Positions 61,401 to 64,000 of a stretch of DNA of 64,000 bases are shown piece after piece (position 1 is the first letter of the stretch; each line of letters begins with the position of its first letter). The stretch is from Arthrobacter sp. APC 3897 (lineage in GTDB: Bacteria > Actinomycetota > Actinomycetes > Actinomycetales > Micrococcaceae), in contig NZ_JASDDG010000011.1 of the NCBI RefSeq assembly GCF_030407495.1, positions 1 through 64,000 of the forward strand, in the 5' to 3' direction. A model generated the notes under the pieces. It saw nothing but the letters and a program-made list of their open reading frames with translations. It made no database searches and was not told where the DNA came from. The position numbers were made by a program, and so were the translations under genes.

Positions 61401-62189
61401 TTAGGCCGCGGGTGAGCGGTAATGCGCGTTTGCGGCTTCGACAACTGGACCGCGGGGGTGGGCCGAGCGTTTCTCGGCGTCGTCACCGAAGCCGTCGGGG
61501 TACCAGCTGGGCCCGTCGCCGAGGTGGTTCAAAACCTCCCGGGCCACGGAAGCGGGATTGGACGCACGCACCCCGGGGGCATCAAACTGGTAGCCGAGAC
61601 GCTCCATTGCGGGCGTGCGGGTCAGGCCCAGGCACAGCTCCAGAACATCTACGTTGTACGGGCGCATTTCCATCCACAGCGCCTCGGCAAAGTTGTGCAC
61701 AAAGGCCTTCGCCGCAGAGTAGAAGCCAATTCCCGCGCCTCCGGCGAAGCCGCTGAGCGAACCGGTGAGCATGATGCCCCCGCGCTGACGCTCCTGCATG
61801 GGCAGGCCGAACCGGCGGACCAGGGCGGCAGTGACCGTGATATTCAGATCAATCACCCTCTGGGCGCGGTCCGCGTCGGAGGTCACAATCTCGCTGCCGT
61901 AGGTGTTGGCGCCGGCGTTGGATACCAGCAGGCCCACTTCGCGGTCTCCAAGCCGCTCGGCAATCGATTCGACGGCCCCTTCGGCCAGCAGATCCTGCTC
62001 AATGGCGAGCACTTCGACGTCGTACGACGCGCGGACGGATGCAGCCACCTCTGCGAGGGGGCCGGGTTTGCGCGCCACGATGGCCACATTGAGGCCACGC
62101 CCGGCCAGCTCGTGTGCCAGCGCGGCGCCCACGCCCTCCGATCCGCCGGCAATCAGAGCCCAGGGTCCGTACTTCTCGAAACCGCTCAT
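61401..62189 (-). CDS. Short-chain dehydrogenase/reductase
   Basis: Classical SDR of 262 residues. NAD(P) loop IAGGSEGVGAALA (residues 13-25, TGxxxGxG changed to GGSEGVG), NAGA at 91-94, catalytic Ser in LTGSLSG (about 144), Y157-S-A-A-K161. The Arg after the first beta-alpha unit (VARKPG) suggests NADPH. It starts the minus-strand half of the divergent cluster. In aromatic or steroid pathways such enzymes oxidise or reduce ring alcohols and ketones. SD AAGGA is 8 nt before the ATG. Confidence 0.9.
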   Translation of the reverse strand: MSGFEKYGPWALIAGGSEGVGAALAHELAGRGLNVAIVARKPGPLAEVAASVRASYDVEVLAIEQDLLAEGAVESIAERLGDREVGLLVSNAGANTYGSEIVTSDADRAQRVIDLNITVTAALVRRFGLPMQERQRGGIMLTGSLSGFAGGAGIGFYSAAKAFVHNFAEALWMEMRPYNVDVLELCLGLTRTPAMERLGYQFDAPGVRASNPASVAREVLNHLGDGPSWYPDGFGDDAEKRSAHPRGPVVEAANAHYRSPAA

Positions 62190-62286
62190 TCCATATTCCT
62201 TTCGTTACCGGTCAAGCGCTTGTTTGCATCTCGAGCCACTGGTGATATTAGATACAAGCTAAAGGGAATTCGAAGGGGAATAACTG
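62190..62286. promoter_or_regulatory. Divergent promoter/operator region of the catabolic cluster
   Basis: 97 bp. Plus-strand promoter: TTGCAT (62224-62229), 18 bp, TTAGAT (62248-62253). Palindrome CAAGCGCTTG at 62213-62222 beside its -35, with the CG-centred core seen in LacI-type sites. ACAAGCT at 62254-62260 is an inverted partner of the AGCGCTTGT arm. Confidence 0.55.
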
Positions 62287-62793
62287 ATGAGTCCACTGAC
62301 CGGGATCGCCGCTCTTGAAGAGCGCATCCAACGCCTGGAAGACCACCGCGACATACTTGGCGTCCTCGCCGCTTATGGTCCCGCCGTCGACAGCGGCAGC
62401 GCCGACGCCGTGGCCGGCCTATGGACCGAGGACGGCAGCTACACCTACAGCCTTGGTGACGGGGAGGCAACACTGAGCGGCACTGAGGATTTCCTCGGCA
62501 TGGTGCACGGGCCGTCGCACCAGAAGATCATTACGGAGGGCTCCAGCCATTTCCTGGGGATTCCGGACATTCGGGTCTCCGGCGACGCCGCCGTCGCCAC
62601 CGGTTACTCCATGCTGGTGCGGCACCGGGACGGCGCCGATCCGGGCTATTACGTGGACAGGCTCTCCGCCAACCGCTGGGAGCTGACGCGCACCGGGCGG
62701 GGCTGGAAGGTCACCGCCCGCACCAACTCACTGCTGGACGGCCGCGCCGCTTCCCGCCACATGCTCGCCAACGCAGGGAGCGCAGCACTGTGA
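62287..62793 (+). CDS. SnoaL-like / NTF2-fold protein
   Basis: 168 residues, one alpha+beta-barrel domain: an N-terminal helix pair (IAALEERIQRLEDHRDILGVLAAYGPAVDSG, seen as IQRLEDHRDILGVLAAYGPA) and the cone-shaped sheet with LWTEDGSYTYS, HFLGIPDIRVSGDAAVATGYSM and WELTRTGRGWKVTARTNSLL. The helix with D-H/Y...D-S-G is the signature of ring-hydroxylating dioxygenase beta subunit and dehydratase-like SnoaL proteins. As no alpha subunit is present, a dehydratase, isomerase or binding role is more likely. GAAGGGG lies 9 nt before the ATG. It overlaps the next gene by 4 nt. Confidence 0.85.
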   Translation: MSPLTGIAALEERIQRLEDHRDILGVLAAYGPAVDSGSADAVAGLWTEDGSYTYSLGDGEATLSGTEDFLGMVHGPSHQKIITEGSSHFLGIPDIRVSGDAAVATGYSMLVRHRDGADPGYYVDRLSANRWELTRTGRGWKVTARTNSLLDGRAASRHMLANAGSAAL

Positions 62794-63959
62794 GCACACA
62801 CCCCGGTTACACCGAGACTGAAGCCAACCCTGCCGCCGACCCGCTGTTCCGCGGGTTCAGCGTAAGGTCGCTGCACCTGCCCAACCGGATCGTCATGTCA
62901 CCCATGACCCGCACCCACTCCCCCGGCGGCGTGCCCGGCGAGAACGTGGCCCGGTACTACCGGCGCCGGGCCGAAGGCGGCACAGGGCTGATCATCACCG
63001 AGGGCGTGGCCATCGACCATCCGGCATCGGTTGACCATGCCTCGGTGCCCAACATGTTCGCGGCGACGGCGCTGGACGGCTGGCGCTCCGTCGTCGACGG
63101 CGTGCATGAGGCCGGCGGACGCATCATCCCGCAGCTCTGGCACGTGGGACCCCTGTGGGGGGCGATGGGCGGAAGCCCGGATATCACCCCCATGCGGCCT
63201 TCCGGCCTGTGGGGCACACCGGGGATCACCACCTACTCCGATGAGTACGTGAGGGCAGCCGAACCGGTGACCCGCGCCATGACAACCGCTGACATCGAAA
63301 GCGTCATCAGCGCCTTTCGCGCCGCGGCCCGCAGCGCCGTCGACGCCGGTTTTGACGGCATCGCGCTGCACGGCGGGCACGGCTATCTCCTGGATGCCTT
63401 CCTCTGGGCGGACACCAATCGCCGCGACGACGAGTGGGGCGGGGACGCCGAACGCCGTGCAGCCTTCCCCGCTGCGGTGGTTCGGGCTATCAGGGAGGAG
63501 ATCGGCGAGGAGCTGCCCATCTTCTTCCGCTTTTCCCAGCACAAGCAGCAGGACTTCGGCGCGCGGCTCGCCGACACCCCGGAAGAGCTCGGCGCCCTGC
63601 TCCGTCCGCTCGTTGCAGCCGGCGTCGATGTCCTTGACGCCAGTGCCCGCCGCTTCCAGGCTCCCGCGTTCGAGGGCAGCGACCTGAGCCTGGCAGGGTG
63701 GGCCAAGCAGCTCACCGGCGCCTCGGCCATGGCAGTGGGCAGTGTCGGGATCGGTTCGGCCATCAAGGACCGGCGCAGCAGCGGCAATCCGACCCTCGAT
63801 AACCGGGAGGAGCTTCTGCGCCGCCTGGCGGATGACGAATTCGACCTCATCGCCATTGGGCGGCTGCACCTTGCCGACCCTGATCTGGTGCAGACCCTGC
63901 GCGCCGGACGGCCGCTGCCACAGTACGACTATGTGCTGCACGAGTCGGACCTGCTGTGA
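62790..63959 (+). CDS. NADH:flavin oxidoreductase, Old Yellow Enzyme family
   Basis: FMN-dependent ene-reductase or demethylase-like barrel of 389 residues. LPNRIVMSPMTRTHSPGGVP (FMN site), LIITEGVAIDHPAS, IIPQLWHVGP, the DGIALHGGHGYLLDAFLW segment with the His-His proton pair, TNRRDDEWGGDAERRAAF and DLIAIGRLHLADPDLV. There is no C-terminal Fe-S/FAD extension, so it is a single-domain OYE. GTG start coupled to the NTF2-like gene through a 4-nt overlap. OYEs reduce activated C=C bonds of enones, terpenoids or ring-cleavage products, which fits a catabolic cluster. The last 41 bases of the window hold nothing recognisable. Confidence 0.93.
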   Translation: MSTHPGYTETEANPAADPLFRGFSVRSLHLPNRIVMSPMTRTHSPGGVPGENVARYYRRRAEGGTGLIITEGVAIDHPASVDHASVPNMFAATALDGWRSVVDGVHEAGGRIIPQLWHVGPLWGAMGGSPDITPMRPSGLWGTPGITTYSDEYVRAAEPVTRAMTTADIESVISAFRAAARSAVDAGFDGIALHGGHGYLLDAFLWADTNRRDDEWGGDAERRAAFPAAVVRAIREEIGEELPIFFRFSQHKQQDFGARLADTPEELGALLRPLVAAGVDVLDASARRFQAPAFEGSDLSLAGWAKQLTGASAMAVGSVGIGSAIKDRRSSGNPTLDNREELLRRLADDEFDLIAIGRLHLADPDLVQTLRAGRPLPQYDYVLHESDLL

Positions 63960-64000
63960 CCGGCTAGGACGGGGAGCCGAACCACCGGGGCAGGCGGGTG

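Noticed and set aside
60311-63959. Recent horizontal acquisition of the catabolic cluster
   Set aside because: GC content and codon use look like the surroundings, and no integrase, IS element or direct repeats flank it within the window.

Overview
The window is high-GC actinobacterial DNA. Gene content (mycothione reductase, GarA/OdhI-type FHA protein, PknL-type PASTA kinase, DivIVA/Wag31 with SepF) and gene order match the order Actinomycetota. The closest fit is a Micrococcaceae genome of the Arthrobacter type; the MurE substrate motif also fits the L-Lys peptidoglycan of that group. It is an ordinary chromosomal segment: I see no insertion sequence, prophage, CRISPR array, tRNA or rRNA.

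Layout. (1) 1-6.7 kb: nitrogen control and housekeeping: glnE (cut off by the window edge), a GlnA2-type glutamine synthetase, panB, a 58-residue protein, map and ppgK. (2) 6.8-14.1 kb, minus strand: nrdR, hisD, dnaE, an RluA-family pseudouridine synthase and lspA. (3) 14.2-34.2 kb, minus strand: an almost unbroken division and cell-wall (dcw) cluster that reads mraZ-rsmH-ftsL-ftsI-murE-murF-mraY-murD-ftsW-murG-murC-ftsQ-ftsZ-pgeF-yggS-sepF-yggT-divIVA. Several of its genes overlap by 1-8 nt. (4) 34.5-44 kb: a DUF3040 membrane protein, dinB, a lipoprotein, a polyprenyl diphosphate synthase, an Rv2175c-like DNA-binding protein, a LysM/lytic-transglycosylase protein, a PknL-type kinase with four PASTA repeats, and class II DAHP synthase. 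(5) 44-56 kb: an FAD-dependent reductase with its own palindromic operator, PlsC-like acyltransferase, an esterase operon, ROK glucokinase, acyl-CoA synthetase, mycothione reductase and pyruvate carboxylase. (6) 56-60 kb: a ParA-like ATPase and the conserved garA-ftsR-DUF151-MerR block. (7) 60.3-64 kb: a divergent catabolic-looking cluster (extradiol dioxygenase and SDR one way, NTF2-like protein and Old Yellow Enzyme the other).

How it works together. Region 3 makes lipid II and builds the septum, with MraZ likely repressing its own promoter through three 10-bp-spaced boxes. Regions 4 and 6 hold the matching control layer: a PASTA kinase able to sense wall fragments, the Rv2175c-type protein (a PknL substrate in M. 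tuberculosis), the kinase target GarA, and FtsR, an activator of ftsZ in Corynebacterium. Region 7 and the flavoprotein of region 5 look like accessory catabolism of cyclic or aromatic compounds; the substrate cannot be read from sequence.

The most notable signals are regulatory. At least eight genes have a TAnnnT -10 box 6-7 nt before the start codon and no usable Shine-Dalgarno, so they are probably leaderless. Others are paired NrdR boxes, MraZ boxes inside the mraZ promoter, MtrA-like direct repeats before the LysM gene, and an attenuator-like hairpin in the garA leader. I did not find convincing evidence for an entirely undescribed system. The best candidates are the region 7 cluster and the Rv2175c/LysM/PknL locus with its unassigned palindromes.
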